From positions 1,364,001 to 1,428,000 of the forward strand of contig CAVZVW010000009.1 of assembly GCA_963778845.1 (NCBI GenBank): a stretch of 64,000 nucleotides of DNA, given 5' to 3'. Shown here piece after piece: positions 16,907 to 25,944 of this stretch. The DNA is from CAVZVW01 sp963778845 (GTDB lineage: Bacteria > Actinomycetota > Actinomycetes > Actinomycetales > Kineosporiaceae). Numbering within the stretch: position 1 is the first letter of the stretch; each line of letters begins with the position of its first letter. The notes beneath the pieces were generated by a model. That model made no database searches. It saw nothing but the letters and a program-made list of their open reading frames with translations, and was not told the origin of the DNA. The translations under genes were made by a program, and so were the position numbers.

Positions 16907-18079
16907 TCAGTCGCCGCGCTGACGGCGGGCTGCCAGACCGACGGCCGACCCGATGCCGCCGATCGCGGTGCGCATGCCTCCTCGCACCAGGCGAAGGGCC
17001 AGGATGCTCGACGCCCCGAGCACGACCCCGGCCGCGACGGCGACCCGGTCCTGGGCGCGCTGGCCGAAGGACGCCGTTCGGGGCACGGGTGCCAGACCGA
17101 TCGCCGCTCCCCGGTCGGTCGAGGCCGCGCGTCCGGACGCGGGCTCGGCGCCCGTCGCCGGCTCGGTGCCCCGGGCGGGCTCGGTGCCCGGCACGGGAAC
17201 AGCGACCGGAAGGTCACCGGCGTCGGCCGCCCGGGTGGCCGACCAGGACGCCGACACCAGGGTGAGCCGCCCCACGAGGTTCATCCAGATCAGCAGGCCG
17301 ACGACGACGGAGGACGTCGCGAGGAACTTGTTGTCGGACAGCCGGCCCAGCAGCAGGGCGCTGAAGAAGTTGATCACACCCAGCCCCACGCTGCCGACCA
17401 CAGCACCCCGCACCAGGTGCTCGAACGGCACCCGGACGCCCGACAGGACACGGAAGAACATCAGGAAGACCGCCGAGTCGACGACGACCAGCGCCAGCAC
17501 GCTCGAGAGCCGCACGAAGCTGCCGCCGCCGGTCGCGGCAGCGAGGCCGAGCCACTCCTGCACCCGGGTCGAGGCGGTCGCGGCCGCGACGCTGGCTGCC
17601 ACGGACACCAGCACGGCGACGCCCAGCATCGCGAGGACGAAGAGGTCGAGGACCTTCCGGAGCACCATGTTCTCCAGGCGCGGCTGCCCGAAGACGGCGC
17701 GGAGGCCCTCGCGCACCGCATCCAGCCAGCCGAGGCCGGTGAACAGCAGGGCCACGAGCCCGACCAGCCCGACCACGTTCAGGACCTCGGGCTGCACCAG
17801 GGTGTCGACCGACACGACACCCTGGCCGGGCTCGAGGCCGATCAGCGTCGCGCCCAAGGAGTCGTTGACGAAGTTCACGAGATCCTTCTGCAGCTGGCTG
17901 TCGTCGCCGACCACGCGCGCCAGGATCGTGAAGCCGACGGCCATCGCCGGGAAGAGCGAGAAGAACGCGAAGTAGGCGATCCCGCCGGCGAGCACAGGGC
18001 CCCTTGCCGCCGCATAGCGAGCCCACACGCGCGCCACGGTCGTGGCCTCCCAACGCTCCGCCAGGCGGCGTAACCGCAT
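16907..18079 (-). CDS. YihY/BrkB family membrane protein
   Basis: A 390-residue integral membrane protein of the YihY (formerly RNase BN/BrkB) family. It has about six membrane segments: GGIAYFAFFSLFPAMAVGFT near residue 30-50, then GLVGLVALLFTGLGWL, LFVLAMLGVAVLVSVAAS, VLALVVVDSAVFLMFF, GAVVGSVGLGVINFF and VVVGLLIWMNLVGRL. The C-terminal tail (about 285-390) is rich in Pro/Glu/Ala with a TEPARG-like six-residue repeat and a last hydrophobic stretch. I start at the ATG at 18079 because it overlaps the stop of the preceding gene (ATGA); an open frame to 18121 exists. The role of this family is unknown. Confidence 0.85.
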   Translation of the reverse strand: MRLRRLAERWEATTVARVWARYAAARGPVLAGGIAYFAFFSLFPAMAVGFTILARVVGDDSQLQKDLVNFVNDSLGATLIGLEPGQGVVSVDTLVQPEVLNVVGLVGLVALLFTGLGWLDAVREGLRAVFGQPRLENMVLRKVLDLFVLAMLGVAVLVSVAASVAAATASTRVQEWLGLAAATGGGSFVRLSSVLALVVVDSAVFLMFFRVLSGVRVPFEHLVRGAVVGSVGLGVINFFSALLLGRLSDNKFLATSSVVVGLLIWMNLVGRLTLVSASWSATRAADAGDLPVAVPVPGTEPARGTEPATGAEPASGRAASTDRGAAIGLAPVPRTASFGQRAQDRVAVAAGVVLGASSILALRLVRGGMRTAIGGIGSAVGLAARRQRGD

Positions 18080-18708
18080 CACGCTGCGCCGCCGAACGGG
18101 AACCGCCGCCGCGGCCGCCACACGCCGTCCGACCCGTGCTCGTAGAGGCAGAACCCGTCCACGGTGAACGCCACCTGGAACTGGTCCAGTGTCTGCTGAG
18201 CGCGTTGCAGGGCCGCTTCGTCGAGCTCGTGCGCCACCGTGACATGCGGGTGGTACGGGAACGCGAGGTCACGGACGAGCGGGCCCGTGCGAACGCGCTG
18301 CTGAAGCCCGTCGCAGCCGGGAGTGCCACGCACGACGCGGACGTAGACCACCGGCGAGACCGGCTGGAAGGTCCCGGTTCCCGACAGCGCGAGCTCGAAG
18401 GGTGCCGCGGACGCGGCGACGTTCTCCAGGTGCCGGACGACGCCCGCCATGCTCTCCGCGGGCAGCAGCGTGGGTGGCAGCAGCGTGATGTGCGCGGGGA
18501 TGGCGAAGGCCAGCGGGTCGCCGAACTCGGCGCGCCAGGCCTGGAGCTGGTCGGCCCACGGCTGCGGGAGCTCGATCGCCACCCCGATCGTGGCCATGTC
18601 GGCCGCGACGACGGTGGAGGCGGGCATCCCCATCGTGTGCATGCCGGCGATCGGCAGGCCCACCGCCTGCATCCTCATCGTGTGCGGGTCCACCGCCCGG
18701 GCGCCCAT
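18079..18708 (-). CDS. 2'-5' RNA ligase / cyclic phosphodiesterase-like protein
   Basis: Member of the 2H phosphoesterase superfamily, up to 209 residues. The two HXT motifs are HITLLPPT and HVTVAHEL (in PYHPHVTVAHEL), spaced as expected. Such enzymes act on 2'-5' linkages or cyclic phosphates of RNA; the natural substrate is not known. The start is uncertain. The ATG at 18708 lies three bases after the trpS stop, but the first 37 residues are a Met-rich stretch unlike the family, and an ATG at 18597 (MATIGVAIELP) gives the usual family length. The order trpS, this gene, yihY is tightly packed and looks like one transcript. Confidence 0.82.
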   Translation of the reverse strand: MGARAVDPHTMRMQAVGLPIAGMHTMGMPASTVVAADMATIGVAIELPQPWADQLQAWRAEFGDPLAFAIPAHITLLPPTLLPAESMAGVVRHLENVAASAAPFELALSGTGTFQPVSPVVYVRVVRGTPGCDGLQQRVRTGPLVRDLAFPYHPHVTVAHELDEAALQRAQQTLDQFQVAFTVDGFCLYEHGSDGVWRPRRRFPFGGAA

Positions 18709-18710
18709 CG

Positions 18711-19790
18711 CTAGCGCGCCGCCTCGCGCTCGGGCAGGAACCCCACGGCCGAGTAGACCCGCTCCAGGAGCGGCGCCGCCTCCTCCCGGGCCCGCCTCGC
18801 GCCGTCGGCGAGGATGTCGTCCAGCCGGTCGGGGTCCGTCAGCAGGTCGTCCACCGTGGCCTGGAAGGGTTCGGCGAAGGCGACGAACGCGCTCGCCACC
18901 TCCTTCTTGAGGTCCCCGTAGCCGGCTCCCGAGAAGCGCTCCTCGAGGTCGGGGACGGCCGAGCCGGACAGGGCCGAGAGGATGGTCAGCAGGTTGGACA
19001 CCCCCGCCTTGGCCTCGGGGTCGAAGACCACCTCGCGGCCGGTGTCGGTCACCGCCGACCTGATCTTCTTCGTCGACACCGCCAGGTCGTCGAGCAGGAA
19101 GAGGCACCCGGAGCCCCCCAGGCTCTTGCTCATCTGCTTGTCGGGGCGCTGGAGGTCCAGGATCTTCGCCGTAGCCCGGACGATGTGCGGCTCGGGCACC
19201 ACGAATGTCTGCCCGTAACGGGCGTTGAAGCGCTGGGCGAGGTCGCGCGTGAGCTCGAGGTGCTGGCGCTGGTCCTCGCCCACCGGTACCCGGGCCGCCT
19301 GGTAGATCAGGATGTCCGCCGCCTGCAGGATCGGGTACGTGAACAGCCCGACCGAGGTGCGCTCGGCGCCCTCGCGCGCGGACTTGTCCTTGAACTGCGT
19401 CATCCGGCTCGCCTCGCCGAAGCCGGTGAGGCACTGCAGCACCCACGCCAGCTGCGAGTGCTGCGGCACGTGGCTCTGCACGAACACCACGCTGCGACCG
19501 GGGTCGATCCCCGCGGCGATGAACTGCGCAGCCGTCACCCGCGTGCGCCGCCGCAGGACCTGCGGGTCGTGCTCGACGGTGATGGCGTGCTGGTCGACGA
19601 CGCAGTAGAACGCCTCGTGACTGTCCTGGAGCGCGACCCACTGGAGGAGCGCACCCAGGTAGTTGCCCAGGTGCAGGGAGTCGGCGGTCGGCTGCATGCC
19701 CGACAGGAGCCGAGGCAGGCTCCCCTGCGAGGCGTGGGCAGCCGCACCGCTCGACCTGGCCGTCGAGGGGTCGGAGGACATGCGGGCCAT
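18711..19790 (-). CDS. trpS: Tryptophanyl-tRNA synthetase
   Basis: Charges tRNA-Trp; essential class I synthetase. The 359-residue protein has the HIGH-type motif LHLGNYLGAL at about 39-48, the KMSKS motif KQMSKSLG, and the family stretch TYPILQAADILIYQA with VPVGEDQRQHLELTRDLA. The start could be the ATG at 19790 (MARMSSDP) or 19781. The first 20 residues are not conserved. It is divergent from the epoxide-hydrolase-like gene with an 81-base gap, and reads into the RNA ligase-like and YihY genes. Confidence 0.96.
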   Translation of the reverse strand: MARMSSDPSTARSSGAAAHASQGSLPRLLSGMQPTADSLHLGNYLGALLQWVALQDSHEAFYCVVDQHAITVEHDPQVLRRRTRVTAAQFIAAGIDPGRSVVFVQSHVPQHSQLAWVLQCLTGFGEASRMTQFKDKSAREGAERTSVGLFTYPILQAADILIYQAARVPVGEDQRQHLELTRDLAQRFNARYGQTFVVPEPHIVRATAKILDLQRPDKQMSKSLGGSGCLFLLDDLAVSTKKIRSAVTDTGREVVFDPEAKAGVSNLLTILSALSGSAVPDLEERFSGAGYGDLKKEVASAFVAFAEPFQATVDDLLTDPDRLDDILADGARRAREEAAPLLERVYSAVGFLPEREAAR

Positions 19791-19871
19791 TCTGGCACCA
19801 GCCTCCGACTGCCCGGACCGGACAGCCGAGCCGCGCGTGGTCGGACCGGGGGCGGCCTAGCATGGGCGGAC

Positions 19872-20690
19872 ATGGACCGCTTCGAGCGTGACGGCCTGAC
19901 CTTCGACGTCCTCGACCAGGGTCCGCCGGCCGGCACACCCGTCGTGCTCCTCCACGGCTTCCCCCAGGACCCCGGCTGCTTCGACGCCGTCGTGCCTGCC
20001 CTGCACGCCGCCGGGCTGCGCACGCTGGCCCCCCTGCAGCGCGGGTACGCCCCTCTGGCCCGCCCGGACGGTCGACGGGCCTACAGCGTGGACAAGTGCG
20101 CCGACGACGTGGTAGCGCTGCTGGACGCCGCCGGGCTGGCGTCGGCGCACGTCGTGGGACATGACTGGGGCGGGATGATCGCCTGGGCGCTGGCGGGACG
20201 GCACCCTGCGCGGGTGGCCAGCCTGACCTCGCTGTCCACGCCGCATCCGGCGGCGATGAGGCACGCCATGCTGCACAGCAGCCAGGCGCTGCGGTCCTGG
20301 TACATGGCCTTCTTCCAGCTGCCTGCCGTTCCCGAGATCCTCGTTCGGCGCGGCCTGCGCGACACCCTGCGCCGCAGCGGCCTGCCCGCCACGGACACCG
20401 ATCGCTACGTCGCCGCGATGGCACAGCCGGGGGCGTTGACCGGGGCGCTGGCCTGGTACCGCGGGCTGCCCTTCTCCTGGCAGGTCGAGGTGCCGCCCTG
20501 CGGCGTCCCCGCCACGTATGTGTGGGGCCGCAAGGACGTCGCCCTCGGCCGGTTCGCGGCCGAGGCCACCGGGCGCTACGTCAGCGCGGACTACCGCTTC
20601 GTGGAGCTCAACGCCGGCCACTGGCTGCCCGAGACCCGGCCCACCGAGGTAGCGGCGGTCGTGCTTCGACGCGTCGGCGTCCACGGCTGA
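19872..20690 (+). CDS. Alpha/beta hydrolase, epoxide hydrolase-like
   Basis: A 272-residue alpha/beta hydrolase. The nucleophile elbow is GHDWGG, with Asp instead of Ser, and the oxyanion motif is HGFPQ; this combination is characteristic of soluble epoxide hydrolases and haloalkane dehalogenases. The catalytic His is in NAGHWLPE near the C-terminus. YVWGRKDVALG marks the position of the acid residue. The ATG at 19872 sets the usual length. No substrate can be assigned; the gene stands alone, divergent from trpS. Confidence 0.83.
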   Translation: MDRFERDGLTFDVLDQGPPAGTPVVLLHGFPQDPGCFDAVVPALHAAGLRTLAPLQRGYAPLARPDGRRAYSVDKCADDVVALLDAAGLASAHVVGHDWGGMIAWALAGRHPARVASLTSLSTPHPAAMRHAMLHSSQALRSWYMAFFQLPAVPEILVRRGLRDTLRRSGLPATDTDRYVAAMAQPGALTGALAWYRGLPFSWQVEVPPCGVPATYVWGRKDVALGRFAAEATGRYVSADYRFVELNAGHWLPETRPTEVAAVVLRRVGVHG

Positions 20691-20751
20691 GGCGCCGCGG
20701 CGTCCCAACCCGCCTCGCACGCTCGTCGGGCACGCGGTGTTGGCCCAGGCG

Positions 20752-20815
20752 GATCTCGGACAGAGCAGATCTCGGACAGAGGGGATCTCGGACAGAGCAG
20801 ATCTCGGACAGACGG
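20752..20815. repeat. 16-bp tandem repeat (4 units) before the Gfo/Idh operon
   Basis: Four uninterrupted 16-base units of GATCTCGGACAGAGCA type at 20752-20767, 20768-20783, 20784-20799 and 20800-20815. Units 1 and 3 are identical; 2 and 4 differ in the last few bases. They lie in the 169-base gap between the hydrolase stop and the GTG at 20860, so inside the likely promoter region of the rightward operon. The rest of the gap shows nothing I recognise. Period 16 is not a multiple of three, so this copy is not coding. Confidence 0.85.
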
Positions 20816-20859
20816 CCATTGGCCAGGACGCAGGCGCCGCGGCGGGTTAGCCTCGCTCA

Positions 20860-22512
20860 GTGCCCGCGCTGCACTGGGACCTCTTCCTCGACGACGTCGC
20901 GCTCGGCGCGCAGGTCGCCCGGCTTCGCGCCGGGCTCGCCGAAGCCGGCTGGCCCGAGGCGGAGGAAGCCCGTGCGTCGGCCCGCATCGTCTGGGCGGAC
21001 CATCCCTTGCCGGATGCCGTCGTGGAGGCCCTGCTGCGGCGCGGAAGACCGGTCGTGCTCGCCGGCCCCACCCTGGAGCGAGCCGACCCCCATGAGCTCC
21101 TGGCGGCCGCGGCGGGGGTCCAGGTGGGCCCGCCCACGCCGCCGCACGACGTCCGCGTGCGCCCGGGCCCGGACGGCGCCGGGCTGGCGGTGCGCCTGCC
21201 GGACCACGCCCACCAGGGCAACGCCCATCTCGGGGTGCACGTCCATATCCACGACCGGGTGCTGAGCCTGGACAAGGTCGGCCACGACGTCGAGGTCCTG
21301 CTCACCGCGACGGTGGGCCCGACCGTCACACCGGTCGCCACGTGGCGCCCGGCGTCGCAGGTGATGGCGTGGACGCTGGGTTCCAGTGGCGACGCCGTCA
21401 GCTCCCGTTCTGCCTCACGCCTGCTGGTGCTGGCCCTGAGGCACTGCCTGGGGATGGGCGAGCCACCGGCCGTCCGGGTCGGGTTGCTGGGCTACGGCGC
21501 GATCGGCCACGAGCACAGCCGTGCGGTCAGGCACGTGGAGGGGCTGCACCTGGCGGCCGTCTGCGACGCCGACCCCGCCCGCGTCGCGGCCGCGCTCGCC
21601 GCGGCGCCGAGCGCGCGCGGCTACCCCGACGCGGCGCACCTGATGGCCGACGCGGACGTCGACCTCGTCGTCGTCTCGACCCCTCCGGACACGCACGCCG
21701 CCTGGGCCCGGGCCGCGCTCGAGGCCGGCAAGCACGTCGTCGTCGAGAAGCCGTTCGCGATCCGCACGGAGGACGCCGACGCCGTGCTCGCGCTCGCCCG
21801 GGAGCGTGCCCTGACGGCGTTGGTCTACCAGAACCGCCGCTTCGACCCCGACCACCTGGCCGTGAAGCGGGCCGTGGACGCCGGGTCCGTGGGCGAGCCC
21901 TTCCACGTCGAGGCGTTCGTGGGCGGGTACGGCCACCCCTGCAACCTCTGGCACAGCGACGCGGAGGTCTCCGGCGGAGCCTTCTACGACTGGGGTGCGC
22001 ACGTGCTCGACCAGCTTCTGGACCTGCTGCCGGGGCCCGTCGAGCACGTGACGGCGGTCGAGCACAAGCGGGTATGGCTCGACGTGACCAACGCCGACCA
22101 CTCGCGCGTCACGCTGCGCCTGGCCTCCGGTGCCGAGGCCACGTTCGTGTACTCCGACCTGGCAGCGGCGCTGAAGCCGCGCTGGTACGTGCTGGGCACG
22201 CGAGGGGCGATCGTCGGGCACTGGCGCACGGAACGGGTGGTGGCGCGCAGCGACATCGGGACGCTGGCTGAGGACGTGCTCGCCCCTGCCGACTCTCCCC
22301 CCCGGCTCGACCTGCACGGCGTGGACGGCGCCGTCACCCGTCTCGTCACCCCCCCGGCGCAGCCCTACGCCTTCCACCGCGAGCTGGCCGACCAGCTTCA
22401 GCTGGGTCTGCGCGCGAGCGTGACGGCCGAGCAGTCGCGCCGCGTGCTGGCTGTGATGGAGGCCGCCTCGATGTCGGCTGCCTCCGGCGGCCGACCTGTG
22501 CAGCCGCGCTGA
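20860..22512 (+). CDS. Gfo/Idh/MocA oxidoreductase with an unrecognised N-terminal domain
   Basis: One open frame of 550 residues. From about residue 205 it is a NAD(P)-dependent Gfo/Idh/MocA enzyme: Rossmann motif VRVGLLGYGAIGHEHS, VVVEKPFAIR with the conserved Lys, and GGAFYDWGAHVLDQ. Residues 1-195 (opening PALHWDLFLDDVALGAQVAR) match no domain I know; they have no signal peptide or membrane segment and contain a His-rich stretch HLGVHVHIHD. The fusion may be real. Alternatively two genes are joined by an indel: an ATG at 21454 (MGEPPAVRVG) gives a normal 352-residue Gfo/Idh protein, and another frame stops just before it. Substrates of this family are sugars or related polyols and cannot be predicted here. 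Confidence 0.75.
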   Translation: MPALHWDLFLDDVALGAQVARLRAGLAEAGWPEAEEARASARIVWADHPLPDAVVEALLRRGRPVVLAGPTLERADPHELLAAAAGVQVGPPTPPHDVRVRPGPDGAGLAVRLPDHAHQGNAHLGVHVHIHDRVLSLDKVGHDVEVLLTATVGPTVTPVATWRPASQVMAWTLGSSGDAVSSRSASRLLVLALRHCLGMGEPPAVRVGLLGYGAIGHEHSRAVRHVEGLHLAAVCDADPARVAAALAAAPSARGYPDAAHLMADADVDLVVVSTPPDTHAAWARAALEAGKHVVVEKPFAIRTEDADAVLALARERALTALVYQNRRFDPDHLAVKRAVDAGSVGEPFHVEAFVGGYGHPCNLWHSDAEVSGGAFYDWGAHVLDQLLDLLPGPVEHVTAVEHKRVWLDVTNADHSRVTLRLASGAEATFVYSDLAAALKPRWYVLGTRGAIVGHWRTERVVARSDIGTLAEDVLAPADSPPRLDLHGVDGAVTRLVTPPAQPYAFHRELADQLQLGLRASVTAEQSRRVLAVMEAASMSAASGGRPVQPR

Positions 22513-22533
22513 GCGCTGGCTACCCTGCCGCCC

Positions 22534-23601
22534 GTGACTGACACGAACCCCGCACCGACCGCCGAGCCCCGGGCCGCCTCCTCCGGCGAGGGCTCGCCGG
22601 TGCGCTTCGGCTTCCTGGGGGCCGGGTGGATCGCCCACCGTGCCCTGGCCCCCGCCGTGCACAGCGCGGACGGCGCGGTGCTGCAGGCCGCCGCGGCGCG
22701 CGACGCCGACCGGGCACGTTCGCTGGCCCCCGCGGGACGCGCGTACGACTCCTACGACGCGCTCCTGGCCGACCCGGATGTGGACGTCGTGTACGTCAAC
22801 CTCGGCAACGACGGCCACCGGCCCTGGACGACGGCCGCCCTCCGGGCCGGCAAGCATGTGCTGTGCGAGAAGCCCCTGGGGCTGGACCCGGCCGAGGTGG
22901 CCGAGATGACCCAGGCCGCCGAGGCCGCCGGGCGACTGCTCGTCGAGGCCTTCTGGTATCGCTGGCACCCCCGGACCCGCCGGTTGGAGCAGCTCGTGGC
23001 GGAAGGCGCCGTGGGCCGGGTGCAGTACATCGAGGCCGAGTTCTCCTTCGACGGGGGCGGTGAGGACCGGATGCGCGGCAACTACCGGCTCGACCCGGCC
23101 CGCGGCGGCGGCGCCCTTCTCGACGTCGGCTGCTACTCGGTGTCGGCCGCGCACACGGTACTGGGCCCGGACCTCGCCCTCGGCCCCTCGTTGCCGGGTG
23201 CAGCCGGCAGCGTCGACCGGCGGACCGGCCCCACCGGGGTGGACGTGAGCACGTCCGCCCGCCTGGCCTGCGTCGGCGGCCCGCATGCGGGAGCCGACGT
23301 CGTCGTCCGGTGCGGCATCGAGGGTCGCGACCACCAGGTGCTGCGCGTCGTCGGGGACGCCGCAACGGTCGAGCTCTCCCCCGGGGAGCCGTTCACGAGC
23401 TGGCACGCCCCGGCCTCGCTCACCGTCACGACACCGGACGGCTCAGTGCGCACAGAGGACTTCGCCGCCGTCGACCCCTACCGCCTCATGGTCGAGGCGG
23501 TCGCCGCCCGGGTGCGCGGGCGCTCGGCCTTCCTCCCCGGCCCGGAGCACTCGGCCCACGTGGCCGCGACGCTTGCACTCATCGGGAGGGAAGTCCGGTG
23601 A
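22534..23601 (+). CDS. Gfo/Idh/MocA family oxidoreductase
   Basis: A second, separate Gfo/Idh/MocA dehydrogenase, 355 residues from a GTG 21 bases after the previous stop. It shows RFGFLGAGWIAHRA, VYVNLGNDGHRPWTTAALRA, HVLCEKPLGLD with the catalytic Lys, AFWYRWHPRTRRLEQLV, and GGGALLDVGCYSVSAA. The AFWYRWHP and CYSVSAA stretches resemble the dihydrodiol/1,5-anhydro-D-fructose type subgroup, although I cannot name the substrate. It is not a recent copy of its neighbour; the two differ strongly. The pair probably forms an operon with the following hydrolase and amidotransferase-like genes. Confidence 0.85.
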   Translation: MTDTNPAPTAEPRAASSGEGSPVRFGFLGAGWIAHRALAPAVHSADGAVLQAAAARDADRARSLAPAGRAYDSYDALLADPDVDVVYVNLGNDGHRPWTTAALRAGKHVLCEKPLGLDPAEVAEMTQAAEAAGRLLVEAFWYRWHPRTRRLEQLVAEGAVGRVQYIEAEFSFDGGGEDRMRGNYRLDPARGGGALLDVGCYSVSAAHTVLGPDLALGPSLPGAAGSVDRRTGPTGVDVSTSARLACVGGPHAGADVVVRCGIEGRDHQVLRVVGDAATVELSPGEPFTSWHAPASLTVTTPDGSVRTEDFAAVDPYRLMVEAVAARVRGRSAFLPGPEHSAHVAATLALIGREVR

Positions 23602-23649
23602 CGGGCTCCCGGCAGGCAGCTGTCGGGGGCGGCGCCTAGGGTCGGGGGC

Positions 23650-24621
23650 GTGCCCGAACCCACTGCCGACGGCCCGAGCGTGCCTGCAGAGCGCAAGGTC
23701 GTGCTGCCCTCGGGGCTGCGCCTCGCCCTGCGCGTCAGCGAACCACGGGCGAGGAGCGGGCGGGCGTTCCTGCTCGTCCACGGGCTGGCGAGCAACGCCC
23801 GGCTGTGGGACGGCGTCGCCGGCCACCTCGCCGCAGCCGGACACCAGGTCGTGGCCGTCGACCAGCGCGGGCACGGCGCGTCGCCGGCTCCGCCCGACGG
23901 GTACGACACCGACACCTGCGCCGACGACCTGGCCGATCTGATCGGCGTGCTCGGCTGGGAGCGGCCCGTCGTGGCGGGCCAGTCCTGGGGGGCGAACGTG
24001 GCCCTGTCGCTGGCTGCCCGCCATCGCTGCGTATCCGCGGTCGCCTGCGTCGACGGCGGGTGGCTCAGGCCGGCCGAACGGTTCGCGACGTTCGAGGAGT
24101 GCTGGGCGTGGCTGGAGCCACCGCACCTGGAGGCCATGACCTACGACGAGGTCGCGGGGCGGATCGCTCGGCAGCACCCGGACTGGCCGCCGGGGGCCGT
24201 GACCGCGACCCTCGCCAACCTCGTCAGGCTGCCGGGCGGCGGAGTGCGGGCCCGGCTGTCGCGCGAGCACCACCGCGAGATCGTCCGTTCGCTGTTCGAG
24301 GGCGACCCACGCCTCTGGTACCCGCGCATCGACGTCCCCGTCCTGCTCGTGCCGGCCACCCCCGCGGGCAGCGGCGAGGGCCATACCGCAGCCGATGTCG
24401 GGAGGGCCGTGGAGGAGGCTCGGGCGGGGCTGCGCGACGCACGGGTGCGGCCCTACCCGGGAGCCGACCACGACCTGCACGCCCAGCACCCGGGCCGGCT
24501 CGCGGCCGACCTCCTCACCCTCGCGGCCTCGGTGAACGGTGGCCACGGCGAGCCAGCCGGAACCGGCGGCGCAGTCTCCCCGGACCCCATGACGGCGAGC
24601 AAGGAGACGCCGTGGGCCTGA
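23650..24621 (+). CDS. Alpha/beta hydrolase (Ser nucleophile)
   Basis: A 323-residue alpha/beta hydrolase with oxyanion motif LVHGLASN, the strand VVAVDQRGHGASP, nucleophile elbow GQSWGAN (Ser), and a late His in PGADHDLHAQHP. This is a general esterase/lipase/peroxidase-type fold and the substrate is unknown. The GTG at 23650 is used; the first 15 residues are variable. Its end overlaps the start of the next gene by ten bases, and AAGGAG for that gene lies within this coding sequence, so the two are translationally linked. Confidence 0.83.
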   Translation: MPEPTADGPSVPAERKVVLPSGLRLALRVSEPRARSGRAFLLVHGLASNARLWDGVAGHLAAAGHQVVAVDQRGHGASPAPPDGYDTDTCADDLADLIGVLGWERPVVAGQSWGANVALSLAARHRCVSAVACVDGGWLRPAERFATFEECWAWLEPPHLEAMTYDEVAGRIARQHPDWPPGAVTATLANLVRLPGGGVRARLSREHHREIVRSLFEGDPRLWYPRIDVPVLLVPATPAGSGEGHTAADVGRAVEEARAGLRDARVRPYPGADHDLHAQHPGRLAADLLTLAASVNGGHGEPAGTGGAVSPDPMTASKETPWA

Positions 24622-25944
24622 TCGTCGTGATGGGGTCCGGGGAGACAGCGCCGACGATGGTCAAGGTGCACCGGGCCGTGATGACCGCGGCGGCGGCGGC
24701 GAGCCGCCGGACCGGCGGTCATGCTCGACACACCCTTCGGTTTCCAGATGAACGCCGACGACCTGGTGGCCCGCACCCAGGCGTACTTCGCCGAGTCGGT
24801 CGGGACCCCCGTGGAGGTGGCCCGCTGGCGCCGCCGGGACGAGCCCCCGGCCCAGCAGGAGCAGACGCTGGCCCTGCTCACCCGGGCGTCGTGGGCCTTC
24901 GCCGGTCCGGGCAGCCCGACCTACGCCCTGCGCCAGTGGATCGGCACAGGTGTGCCGGAGACCCTGGTCGACCTCGCCCGCCGCGGCGGCACGCTGGTCT
25001 TCGGCTCCGCGGCCGCGTGCACGCTCGGCACGCACGCCATCCCTGTGTACGAGATCTACAAGGTCGGTGAGGACCCCCGGTGGGCCGAGGGCCTCGACCT
25101 GCTCGGCCGCCTGAGCGGGCTGCGGGCGGTGGTGGTCCCCCACTACGACAACGCCGAGGGCGGCGGTCACGACACGCGCTTCTGTTACCTCGGCGAGCAG
25201 CGGCTGCGCACGCTCGAGGCGCACCTGCCCGACGATGTCGGTGTGCTCGGCGTCGACGAGCACACCGCGCTGCTGATCGACCTTGAGCAGGCGAGCGCCA
25301 GGGTTCAGGGCAACGGCGTGGTGACGGTCAGGCGGCGCGGGGAGTCCCAGACGTTCGGGGACGGGGCACAGGTCGGCCTCGCCCGGCTAGCGGCACTTCT
25401 GCGGGGCGACGCGGCCGTGACGACCGCGTCCCGGCCCGGTCCTGCGCAGGTCCTGGGGCCCGACGTCGACGCAACGGGGGCCGCGGGTGCGGCGGCAGCC
25501 GGTACGACCCGGGACGGCACGCCAGGGGCCGGCACGGTGGTCGCCGACTCGCTGCGCGCCGAGACCGAGTCGGCGCGGTCCCGGTTCGAGGTCTCGGAGT
25601 CCGAGCGAGACGTCGAAGGCTGTGTCGCGGCGGTGCTCGACCTCGAGGCCGCGATCGTGGCGTGGTCCACCGACTCCCGGCAGAGTGACGACAACGACCA
25701 TGCCCGGCGCGTCCTCCGGGCGTTGGTGGTCCGTCTGGGTGAGCTCGCCCACGACGGCATGCGCGACCCGCGGGAGGCCGTCGCACCCTTCGTCGACGCG
25801 CTGCTCGACCTGCGCGGCCGTGCCCGCGACCAGCGGGACTTCGCGACGTCCGACCTCGTGCGCGACCACCTGTCGGCCGCCGGGATCGAGGTACGCGACA
25901 CCCCCGACGGCGTCACATGGTCCCCGCGCGACGCCTCCTCCTGA
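24612..25944 (+). CDS. Class I amidotransferase/peptidase S51-like protein with CysRS-type C-terminal domain (one frameshift)
   Basis: Starts at a GTG at 24612 with AAGGAG seven bases upstream. The first frame gives VGLIVVMGSGETAPTMVKVH and, after one extra base near 24705, continues as MLDTPFGFQMNADDLVART, WAFAGPGSPTYALRQW and GTLVFGSAAACTLGTH. This resembles the class I glutamine amidotransferase-like / peptidase S51 fold; whether Ser or Cys is the nucleophile (SAAA or AACT) is unclear. After a linker (about 245-285) the C-terminus is helical and ends with RDQRDFATSDLVRDHLSAAG and DTPDGVTWSP, very like the end of cysteinyl-tRNA synthetases. The reconstructed protein is about 443 residues. 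Its function is unknown. Confidence 0.75.

Noticed and set aside
19791..19871. T-box or other leader upstream of trpS.
   Set aside because: The gap to the divergent gene is only 81 bases and lacks T-box landmarks.
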